In this document: positions 1 through 5,958 of the stretch, piece by piece
Layout: each line of letters opens with the position of its first letter
Position numbering within the stretch: position 1 is the stretch's first letter
Source: JANNGZ01 sp031404155
Lineage (GTDB): Bacteria > Pseudomonadota > Gammaproteobacteria > Burkholderiales > Burkholderiaceae_C
Length of the DNA: 18,065 nucleotides
Direction of reading: 5' to 3'
NCBI GenBank assembly: GCA_031404155.1
Contig: JANNGZ010000312.1
Coordinates: 1 to 18,065 of the forward strand
Notes under the pieces: generated by a model
What the model was told of the DNA's origin: nothing
What the model saw: only the letters and a program-made list of their open reading frames with translations
Database searches by the model: none
Program-made: the position numbers and the translations under genes

Positions 1-7
1 CGCCGGC

Positions 8-574
8 TCAGCCATGGCGCACCGGCTCGTAGTCAAAGCGCCGCCCCGATTGCAGCAACATCGCCACCACGCCGGCGGCGTCGTTGCGCGAGAACACCGG
101 CCGCTGGGTAGGCTGCGGCAGTGCGTGGGCGAGCTCGTGCGCTTGGTTCATGCCAGCGGCCAGGGTGCCTTCGACCACGATCGCCGAAACGAAGGGGTCG
201 TCCGGGTAGACCGGCGACTCGGCCTGGCCGGTTCTCAGCAGTTCGATCTTGGGCAGGTCGGCGCCCTTGAACCCTTCGAACAGCACCCAGTCGACCTCAA
301 AAAGTTCGGCGATGAGTTGATGCACGTTCAGCGCTGCCTCGGCCTCGAATTCGCGCAGCAGCGCGAGCCGCTGCGTTGACGCGATCACCACCTCGAACGC
401 ACCGGCCTTGCGATGGCGCCACGAGTCCTTGCCCTCGTGGTCGATCTCGAATCCTTGGTGAGCGTGTTTGACCACCGACACCCGCTGCCCCGCCGCTTTC
501 AGGCCCGCGATCACGCCCTCCATCAGCGTCGTCTTGCCGGCGCCTGACGAGCCGACAAAACCGACGACCTTCAT
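8..574 (-). CDS. mobB: Molybdopterin-guanine dinucleotide biosynthesis adaptor protein MobB
   Basis: A 188-residue P-loop GTPase-like protein. MobB assists MobA and MoeA in the late, nucleotide-attachment stage of molybdenum cofactor synthesis; it is cytoplasmic and often dispensable. The Walker A motif GSSGAGKT is at residues 8-15, directly after the first strand (MKVVGFV), as is typical of the family. The conserved region around VVKHAHQGFEIDHEGKDSWR and the VDWVLFEGFK stretch near the middle also fit MobB. The length is slightly above the usual 165-175 residues because of a longer C-terminal tail. The ATG at 574 overlaps the thrC stop by four bases (ATGA), so translation is likely coupled to the threonine operon. 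The next gene to the left lies outside the window; moeA would be a normal neighbour, but this cannot be seen. Assignment is firm from motif and overall pattern. Confidence 0.93.
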   Translation of the reverse strand: MKVVGFVGSSGAGKTTLMEGVIAGLKAAGQRVSVVKHAHQGFEIDHEGKDSWRHRKAGAFEVVIASTQRLALLREFEAEAALNVHQLIAELFEVDWVLFEGFKGADLPKIELLRTGQAESPVYPDDPFVSAIVVEGTLAAGMNQAHELAHALPQPTQRPVFSRNDAAGVVAMLLQSGRRFDYEPVRHG

Positions 575-2064
575 GCCGCGACCACCCGCTCGATATAAGC
601 CTTGACCCGCTCGGTACTTGCGGGCATCAGCTCGAAACGCTTGGGCAGTTGTTCAATGCCTTCGAGCGCCGCCGGCCGCTCGGGCTCGCGCCCGAGGGCT
701 TCACGGATCGCCTCGGCAAATTTCGCCGGCAGCGCGGTTTCGAGCACCAGCGTCGGCACGCCGGGCACCGCATGTTCGCGGCCGACCTTCAGGCCGTCGG
801 CGGTGTGGGTGTCGATCATCGTGGCGAAGCGCTGCCAGGTGCTGCGGATGGTGGCAATGCGGTCGGCATGGGTGCTCTTGCCGGAGACAAAACCGAAACC
901 GGCGATGCGCGAGAACTCGTCGCGGGTGAGGGTGAACGCACCCTGCTGCTCGATGTCCTGCGCAAAAAGCTGGCGCACCCGCGCACCCGCGGCCTCGTCA
1001 TGGCCGAGCAGGTCGAAGACAAAGCGCTCGAAATTGCTCGCCTTGCTGATGTCCATCGACGGGCTCGAGGTCTCGTGGGTTTCGGCGCCCTTGCGCACCC
1101 GGTAGGTTCCGGTGCGGAAGAACTCGTCGAGCACATCGTTCTCGTTGGTCGCCAGGATCAGGCGCTCGATGGGCAGCCCCATCTGGCGCGCGACATGGCC
1201 GGCGCAGATGTTGCCGAAGTTGCCCGACGGCACCGCGAAGCTGACCTTGTGATGGTTGCTCGCCGCCGGGCCGCCCCAAGGTGCAAGCGCCCCCTCGGGG
1301 GGCAGTGAGGCCGCGCCGAGCTTGGGGGCCTGTGCGGTGGCCTGGAAGTAGCCGGCGAAGTAGTAGACAACCTGCGCCAGCAGCCGCGCCCAGTTGATCG
1401 AGTTCACGGTGCCGATGCGGTGCGCACGCTTGAACGCCAGGTCGTTGCTCACCGCCTTGACGATGTCCTGGCAGTCGTCGAACACACCCTCGACCGCGAT
1501 GTTGTGGATGTTGGCGTCCTGCAGGCTGAACATCTGCGCCTGCTGGAATGGGCTCATGCGGCCCTGCGGGCTGAGCATGAACACCCGCACGCCGCGCTTG
1601 CCGCGCATCGCGTACTCGGCCGCACTGCCGGTGTCGCCCGAGGTGGCGCCGAGGATGTTCAGGGTTTCGCCGCGGCGCGCGAGTTCGTACTCGAACAGGC
1701 CGCCGAGCAACTGCATCGCCATGTCCTTGAACGCCAGCGTCGGGCCGTTGGAGAGCGCCTCCAGCATCACCCCAGGCTCGAGCGCCTTCAGCGGCACGAT
1801 GGCGTCGCTGCCGAACACCTCGGCCGTGTAGGTGCGTGACACCAGCGCGCGCAAGTCGGCCGGCGGGACGTCGTCGATGTAGAGCGACAGAATCTCGAAG
1901 GCGAGTTCGGCGTAGCTCAAATCGCGCCAGCGGGTGAGCGTCGCCGCGTCGATCTTTGGGTAGTGCGTCGGCAGGTACAGGCCGCCGTCGGGCGCCAGAC
2001 CTTCGAGCAGGATTTCGCTGAAGGCGCGCGGCGTGGCGTCGCCGCGGGTGCTGATGTAGCGCAT
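571..2064 (-). CDS. thrC: Threonine synthase
   Basis: A 497-residue PLP enzyme that converts O-phosphohomoserine to threonine, the last step of the pathway, in the cytoplasm. The N-terminal block (YISTRGDATPRAFSEILLEGLAPDGGLYLP) is the classical ThrC opening. The PLP lysine is K113 in NGPTLAFKDMAMQ. The phosphate-binding region GATSGDTGSAA and the block VPSGNFGNICAGH follow in the expected order. The protein is of the long bacterial/fungal type. It carries an extra segment at about residues 246-264, encoded by a palindromic repeat (see the repeat entry), placed just before the VPSGNFGN block. The frame stays open through it, so the gene is probably functional. It overlaps hom by one base (TGATG) and mobB by four bases, so hom, thrC and mobB form one translationally coupled unit. 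Confidence 0.97.
   Translation of the reverse strand: MRYISTRGDATPRAFSEILLEGLAPDGGLYLPTHYPKIDAATLTRWRDLSYAELAFEILSLYIDDVPPADLRALVSRTYTAEVFGSDAIVPLKALEPGVMLEALSNGPTLAFKDMAMQLLGGLFEYELARRGETLNILGATSGDTGSAAEYAMRGKRGVRVFMLSPQGRMSPFQQAQMFSLQDANIHNIAVEGVFDDCQDIVKAVSNDLAFKRAHRIGTVNSINWARLLAQVVYYFAGYFQATAQAPKLGAASLPPEGALAPWGGPAASNHHKVSFAVPSGNFGNICAGHVARQMGLPIERLILATNENDVLDEFFRTGTYRVRKGAETHETSSPSMDISKASNFERFVFDLLGHDEAAGARVRQLFAQDIEQQGAFTLTRDEFSRIAGFGFVSGKSTHADRIATIRSTWQRFATMIDTHTADGLKVGREHAVPGVPTLVLETALPAKFAEAIREALGREPERPAALEGIEQLPKRFELMPASTERVKAYIERVVAA
1266..1328. repeat. Palindromic repeat element inserted in frame within thrC
   Basis: Two nested inverted repeats are visible. An outer pair, CCCCAAG (1274-1280) and CTTGGGG (1321-1327), flanks an inner perfect hairpin, GCCCCC (1289-1294), loop TCG, GGGGGGC-side arm (1298-1303). 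Nothing similar occurs elsewhere in the window. From memory, such GCCCCCTCGGGGGGC elements are scattered in many copies through Comamonadaceae genomes, normally between genes. Read on the minus strand it encodes a proline- and glycine-rich stretch including LPPEGALAPWGG. The family assignment is recollection, while the palindromes are seen directly. Element borders are approximate. Confidence 0.7.
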
Positions 2065-3401
2065 CAGGCCAGTTCTTCTTTTCGGATCGACACGATCGGC
2101 GCGAGCACCGTGGCCAGCGCCTGCATTTGGGCCAGCGCGGCGCGCATGCGGCCTTCCACCGTGTCGTGGGTCAGGATGATCAGGTCGGTCTGGCGTTCGC
2201 CCTCGGCGGACTCCCTTTGCAGCACCGCGTCGATCGAGATGTCGTGTTCGGCCAGGATCGTGGTGATGCGCGACAGCACGCCCGCCTCGTCGGCCACCAC
2301 CAGGCGCAGGTAGAACGCGGTGACCACCTGGTCGATCGAGAGGATCGGTGTGTCGGCCATCGAGCCGGGCTGGAAGGCCAGGTGCGGCACCCGGTGGTCG
2401 GGGTCGGCGGTGTGCAGCCGGGTGATGTCGACCAGGTCAGCCACCACCGCCGACGCGGTGGGCTCCGCGCCGGCGCCCTTGCCGTAGTACAGCGTGGTGC
2501 CGACCGCGTCGCCCTGCACCATCACCGCGTTCATCGCCCCTTCCACATTCGCGATCAGGCGCTTGGCCGGCACCAGCGTCGGGTGCACCCGCAGTTCGAT
2601 GCCACCCTGGCCGGCGCCCGAGGCCCGCAGGTCGTCGCGGCGCTTGGCGATGCCGAGCAGCTTGATGCGGTAGCCGAGCTGTTCGGCGTAGCGGATGTCC
2701 ACCGCCTGCAGCTTGGTGATGCCTTCGACATGCGCCTTGCTGAACTGCACCGGCACGCCGAACGCGATCGCGCTCATGATCGTGGCCTTGTGCGCCGCGT
2801 CCACGCCTTCGATGTCGAAGGTGGGGTCGGCCTCGGCGTACCCCAGGCGCTGCGCTTCCTTGAGCACCACGTCGAAGTCCAGGCCCTTGGCGCGCATCTC
2901 GCTTAGGATGAAATTGGTGGTGCCGTTGATGATGCCGGCCACCCACTCGATGCGGTTCGCGGTCAGGCCTTCGCGCAGTGCCTTGATGATCGGGATACCG
3001 CCGGCTACCGCGGCCTCGAAGGCCACGATCACGCCCTTGGCGCTGGCCGCGGCGAAGATTTCGCTGCCGTGCACCGCGAGCAGCGCCTTGTTGGCGGTGA
3101 CCACATGTTTGCCCGCGGCGATGGCCTCCATCACCAGCGTGCGCGCGATGCCGTAGCCGCCGATCAGCTCGACCACGATGTCGATCGCCGGGTTGGCGAT
3201 CACCGCACGCGCGTCGGCCACCACCTCGGCACGGTCGCCCACGATGGTGCGTGCCCGCTCGGTGTCCAGGTCGGCCACCATGGTGATGCGAATTTCGCGC
3301 CCGGCGCGGCGGCGGATTTCTTCCTGGTTGCGAGTGAGCACGTTGAACGTGCCGGCGCCGACGGTGCCGATGCCGAGCAGGCCGACCTGAATTGGTTTCA
3401 T
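2064..3401 (-). CDS. hom: Homoserine dehydrogenase
   Basis: A 445-residue NAD(P)-dependent enzyme that reduces aspartate semialdehyde to homoserine, the branch point to threonine and methionine. The Rossmann nucleotide-binding loop GIGTVGAGTF is near residues 10-19. The catalytic domain has the TANKALLA and NGTTNFILSEM blocks and the family signature FDIEGVDAAHKATIM. A C-terminal ACT domain (from about residue 360, LRLVVADEAGVLSRITTILAEH) indicates feedback control by an amino acid, normally threonine. This is the monofunctional type, with no fused aspartokinase. The ATG at 3401 has no strong ribosome binding site but aligns with the usual family N-terminus. The gene starts 50 bp after the alaA stop and its stop overlaps the thrC start (TGATG). 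Confidence 0.97.
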   Translation of the reverse strand: MKPIQVGLLGIGTVGAGTFNVLTRNQEEIRRRAGREIRITMVADLDTERARTIVGDRAEVVADARAVIANPAIDIVVELIGGYGIARTLVMEAIAAGKHVVTANKALLAVHGSEIFAAASAKGVIVAFEAAVAGGIPIIKALREGLTANRIEWVAGIINGTTNFILSEMRAKGLDFDVVLKEAQRLGYAEADPTFDIEGVDAAHKATIMSAIAFGVPVQFSKAHVEGITKLQAVDIRYAEQLGYRIKLLGIAKRRDDLRASGAGQGGIELRVHPTLVPAKRLIANVEGAMNAVMVQGDAVGTTLYYGKGAGAEPTASAVVADLVDITRLHTADPDHRVPHLAFQPGSMADTPILSIDQVVTAFYLRLVVADEAGVLSRITTILAEHDISIDAVLQRESAEGERQTDLIILTHDTVEGRMRAALAQMQALATVLAPIVSIRKEELA

Positions 3402-3451
3402 GACTTTGAATCGGATCGAGAGGGGCGAAAATGCAGGCGGGGCAATCGCAC

Positions 3452-4702
3452 TCAGCGTGAATGACGCTTGCGGTAGTGCTCTAGGAATCGCGCGATGCGG
3501 CCCACCGCGTCGGTCAGGTCGTCCGAGTTGGGCAGGAACACGATGCGGAAGTGGTCGGGCTGTCGCCAGTTGAAGCCGGTGCCTTGCACGATGAGCACCT
3601 TTTCCTCGGCAAGAAGTTCATACGCAAACTGCTGGTCGTCGGCGATCGGATAGAACTTCGGGTCCAGCCTGGGGAACATGTACAGCGCCGCCTTCGGCTT
3701 GACCACACTCACCCCGGGAATCTGGGTGAGCAACTCATAGGCCAGGTCGCGCTGGCGCCCGAGGCGGCCGGTGGGCGCCACCAGGTCCTTGATGCTCTGG
3801 TAGCCGCCGAGCGCAGTCTGGATCGCGAGCTGGCCCGGCGTGTTGGCGCACAGGCGCATCGAGGCCAGCATGTTCAGGCCTTCGATGTAGTCCTTGGCGT
3901 AGCGCTTGTCGCCCGAGACCACCATCCAGCCGGCGCGGTAGCCGCATGAGCGGTAGTTTTTCGACAGGCCGTTGAAGGTGACGAAGAGGACATCGTCGGC
4001 GAGAGACGCCAAGCTGGTGTGCTTGTTGCCGTCGTAGAGCGTCTTGTCGTAGATCTCGTCGGCGAACACGATCAGCTGGTGCTGGCGCGCGATCTCGACG
4101 AGGCTTCTCAAGAGGTCGTCCGGGTACAGCGCGCCGGTCGGGTTGTTCGGGTTGATGACCACGATGCCGCGCGTGTTCGGCGTGATCTTGCGGCGCATGT
4201 CGTCCAGGTCGGGCAGCCAGCCGGCGCCTTCGTCGCACAGGTAGTGCACCGGGGTGCCGCCGGAGAGCGACACCGCTGCGGTCCACAGCGGATAGTCAGG
4301 CGCCGGCACCAGGATCTCGTCGCCGTTGTCCAGCAGCGCGTTGAGCGACATGACGATCAGCTCGGAGGCACCGTTGCCCAGGTACACGTCCTCCACCGTC
4401 ACGCCGGGAATCTGCTTTTCCTGCGAGTAGTGCACCACCGCCTTGCGCGGCGCGAACAGGCCCTTGCTGTCGGTGTAGCCCGCCGCGTGCGGCAGGTTGC
4501 GGATCATGTCCTGCACGATCTCATCGGGCGGCTCGAGCCCGAAGGCAGCGATGTTGCCGATGTTGAGCTGGATGATCTTGTGGCCCTCCTCCTGCATCTG
4601 GCGGGCCTTCTCCAGCACCGGTCCCCGGATGTCGTAGCAGACGTCCGCTAGCTTGCGGGACTTGGTGATCGGCTTCAAGGCGGAGGACTCCAGAACGGGC
4701 AT
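3452..4702 (-). CDS. alaA: Glutamate-pyruvate aminotransferase (AlaA type)
   Basis: A class I/II PLP aminotransferase that makes alanine from pyruvate and glutamate. It resembles E. coli AlaA along its whole length: KSRKLADVCYDIRGPVLEKA near the start, PAPDYPLWTAAVSLSGG, INPNNPTGA, FADEIYDK, and the PLP lysine in FNGLSKNYRSCGYRAGW. I chose the ATG at 4702, which gives about 416 residues. An upstream ATG at 4744 would overlap the divergent gene and adds residues unlike the family. A TTG at 4678 preceded by GGAG nine bases upstream matches the E. coli start more closely and is a real alternative. The usual GNPAPFG substrate loop reads GNIAAFG here, so a normally conserved proline is isoleucine. 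It is the first gene of the minus-strand operon with hom, thrC and mobB, suggesting joint control of alanine and threonine synthesis. Confidence 0.93.
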   Translation of the reverse strand: MPVLESSALKPITKSRKLADVCYDIRGPVLEKARQMQEEGHKIIQLNIGNIAAFGLEPPDEIVQDMIRNLPHAAGYTDSKGLFAPRKAVVHYSQEKQIPGVTVEDVYLGNGASELIVMSLNALLDNGDEILVPAPDYPLWTAAVSLSGGTPVHYLCDEGAGWLPDLDDMRRKITPNTRGIVVINPNNPTGALYPDDLLRSLVEIARQHQLIVFADEIYDKTLYDGNKHTSLASLADDVLFVTFNGLSKNYRSCGYRAGWMVVSGDKRYAKDYIEGLNMLASMRLCANTPGQLAIQTALGGYQSIKDLVAPTGRLGRQRDLAYELLTQIPGVSVVKPKAALYMFPRLDPKFYPIADDQQFAYELLAEEKVLIVQGTGFNWRQPDHFRIVFLPNSDDLTDAVGRIARFLEHYRKRHSR

Positions 4703-4728
4703 GGGTGAAGGGCGGCCGAGAGGCCACC

Positions 4729-4734
4729 TAGAAT
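4729..4734 (+). promoter_or_regulatory. Candidate -10 element for the Mth938-like gene
   Basis: TAGAAT matches the sigma-70 -10 consensus at five of six positions. It ends eight bases before the ATG at 4743, so transcription would start at or next to the start codon. No convincing -35 hexamer is visible. The site lies in the 40-bp gap between divergent starts, so it also overlaps the alaA leader. Confidence 0.4.
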
Positions 4735-4742
4735 TTGACCAC

Positions 4743-5123
4743 ATGAAGTTTCAGCCCGACCGCCTCGACGGCACCAACACCATCTCGCGCCTGGAGCAAG
4801 GCGCCGTCTGGGTCAATGCGAACGAATGGCGCAGCAGCGTGCTGGTGCCCTGGCGCGGCGAGGTGCGGGCCTGGGCGCCGGCGACCTTGCAAGACCTGAG
4901 CGCGGCGCACTTCGACGAACTTCTGGCGCTGCAACCCGAGTTGGTGATCTTCGGCTCGGGCGCCCGCCTGAGTTTTGTGGCGCCGGCCTTGCAGCGCTCC
5001 TTGATCGAGCGGCGCATCGGGGTCGAGACCATGGACACCGCGGCGGCCTGCCGCACCTTCAACGTGCTGGCGAGCGAAGGCCGCCGCGTGGCGGCTGCGT
5101 TGCTGATCGAAGCCAAGGCTTGA
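4743..5123 (+). CDS. Mth938-like domain protein
   Basis: A 126-residue small cytoplasmic protein. The fold family (Mth938/NDUFAF3-like) is recognised from the opening MKFQPDRLDGTNTISRLEQGAVWVN, the middle LLALQPELVIFGSGARLSF and the ending IGVETMDTAAACRTFNVLASEGRRVAAALL. The bacterial members have no settled biochemical role; the eukaryotic relative NDUFAF3 helps assemble respiratory complex I. The ATG at 4743 has no ribosome binding site and sits directly behind a -10-like sequence, so the mRNA may be leaderless. The gene is divergent from alaA and is followed, after 173 bp, by the peroxiredoxin gene on the same strand, an arrangement I believe is common in Burkholderiales. Assignment to the family is fairly sure; the function is unknown. 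Confidence 0.88.
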   Translation: MKFQPDRLDGTNTISRLEQGAVWVNANEWRSSVLVPWRGEVRAWAPATLQDLSAAHFDELLALQPELVIFGSGARLSFVAPALQRSLIERRIGVETMDTAAACRTFNVLASEGRRVAAALLIEAKA

Positions 5124-5136
5124 AGCCTGGTCTTGC

Positions 5137-5155
5137 GAACCCAGGTCTGGGGTTC
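5137..5155 (+). other. Short hairpin downstream of the Mth938-like gene
   Basis: GAACCC (5137-5142) pairs with GGGTTC (5150-5155) around a seven-base loop, 13 bases after the stop codon. There is no following run of T, so this is at best a weak transcript-end structure and not a clear intrinsic terminator. Confidence 0.25.
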
Positions 5156-5239
5156 GGCGCGGCCTTCTCGCCAACTTCGCGCCGCCCTCGCGCCGGCCGC
5201 GTGGGTATCCCCATGAAGGCCCGGAGTTGGCGGCGCCCT

Positions 5240-5245
5240 TATAAT
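5240..5245 (+). promoter_or_regulatory. Candidate -10 element of bcp
   Basis: TATAAT is a perfect sigma-70 -10 hexamer in otherwise GC-rich sequence, 51 bases before the bcp start. No good -35 hexamer is seen. The expected start point is near 5252, giving a leader of about 45 bases that contains a perfect 6-bp hairpin (CCCGGC 5257-5262, GCCGGG 5266-5271). Confidence 0.5.
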
Positions 5246-5296
5246 CGCTGGCTATGCCCGGCACCGCCGGGACCCCTACCGCAAGAACCCCTGCCT

Positions 5297-5776
5297 ATGA
5301 CGCCAGCTCTCAACAAGCCCCTGCCGGAATTTGAAGCGCTCGCCACGGGCGGAATCAAGTTCACGCCTCAAGCCTACCTCGGCAGGGCCGTGGTGCTGTA
5401 TTTCTACCCTAAAGACAACACTCCGGGCTGCACCACGGAGGCGATGCAGTTCCGCGACCGCCACAAGGACCTGGTGAAGGCGGGCGCCGTCGTGTTCGGC
5501 GTTTCGCGCGACAACATGGCTTCGCACGACAAGTTCAAGCAGAGCCTGGAGTTGCCGTTCGAACTGATCGCCGACACCGAAGAAAAGCTTTGCCACATGT
5601 TCGGCGTGGTCAAGAACAAGATCATGTACGGCAAGAAGGTCAAGGGCATCGAGCGCAGCACCTTCCTGGTCGGCCCCGACGGCATCCTGCATGCCGAATG
5701 GCGCGGCATCAAGGTGGCTGGCCATGTCGACGAGGTGATCAAGGCGGTGAAGAGCGTGAAGAAGGTCGCCGCCTGA
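5297..5776 (+). CDS. bcp: Thioredoxin-dependent peroxiredoxin, Bcp/PrxQ type
   Basis: A 159-residue cytoplasmic thiol peroxidase that reduces hydrogen peroxide and organic hydroperoxides using thioredoxin. The peroxidatic cysteine is C45 in FYPKDNTPGCTTEA, the PrxQ signature. The resolving cysteine that many Bcp proteins carry five residues later (C50 in E. coli) is methionine here. The only other cysteine is C99 (EEKLCHMFGV), so the enzyme either works as a 1-Cys type or uses C99. The ATG at 5297 gives the standard family length and the opening MTPALNKPLPEFEALA; the frame is open much further upstream but that part is not peroxiredoxin-like. No strong ribosome binding site is visible. A perfect TATAAT lies upstream. 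Confidence 0.96.
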   Translation: MTPALNKPLPEFEALATGGIKFTPQAYLGRAVVLYFYPKDNTPGCTTEAMQFRDRHKDLVKAGAVVFGVSRDNMASHDKFKQSLELPFELIADTEEKLCHMFGVVKNKIMYGKKVKGIERSTFLVGPDGILHAEWRGIKVAGHVDEVIKAVKSVKKVAA

Positions 5777-5833
5777 CGCCAGAAGCTTGAACGCACGGCC
5801 TCAGCGGCCGCGCCCTGTGTCACACACCGACGC

Positions 5834-5861
5834 TCGACAGCTCCCGGCCGGGATGTATATT
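5834..5861 (+). promoter_or_regulatory. Candidate sigma-70 promoter between bcp and phoH
   Basis: TCGACA (5834-5839) and TATATT (5856-5861) each match the -35 and -10 consensus at five of six positions, with a 16-bp spacer. This is the best promoter-like pair I found in the window. Transcription would start near 5868, ahead of the terminator hairpin. Confidence 0.55.
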
Positions 5862-5867
5862 TCCAGC

Positions 5868-5936
5868 CATGCCCGAGTGCCGAGAAACGAGCATCCCCTG
5901 AAAGCCGCACAGCCGACTGTGCGGCTTTTTTGTTTT
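5868..5936 (+). ncRNA. Candidate small RNA or phoH leader ending in an intrinsic terminator
   Basis: A promoter-like pair ends at 5861 and a strong intrinsic terminator covers 5901-5931, which predicts a transcript of about 65 bases. An ATG at 5869, at the predicted transcript start, opens a ten-codon frame (MPECRETSIP) whose TGA (5899-5901) abuts the terminator stem. The unit could be a stand-alone small RNA with an exposed UCCCC stretch before the hairpin, or a leader that controls read-through into phoH, whose ATG lies only 27 bases past the T-run. I do not recognise an Rfam family. The sequence elements are seen directly; the RNA itself is inferred. Confidence 0.4.
5901..5931 (+). terminator. 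Strong intrinsic terminator upstream of phoH
   Basis: AAAGCCGCACAG (5901-5912) and CTGTGCGGCTTT (5917-5928) form a perfect 12-bp stem with loop CCGA, followed by an uninterrupted T-run to 5931 and then GTTTT. It can end bcp transcripts, a small RNA starting near 5868, or both. Its place 27 bases before the phoH start raises the possibility of attenuation. Confidence 0.9.
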
Positions 5937-5958
5937 CCGAACCACTGAAGCCCACGCG

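Noticed and set aside
4703..4744. Longer alaA start at ATG 4744
   Set aside because: It would overlap the divergent Mth938-like start and adds residues absent from AlaA proteins; starts at 4702 or TTG 4678 fit better.
4826..5296. Upstream extension of the bcp frame
   Set aside because: The frame stays open but overlaps the Mth938-like gene in another frame and is not peroxiredoxin-like; the ATG at 5297 gives the standard Bcp length.
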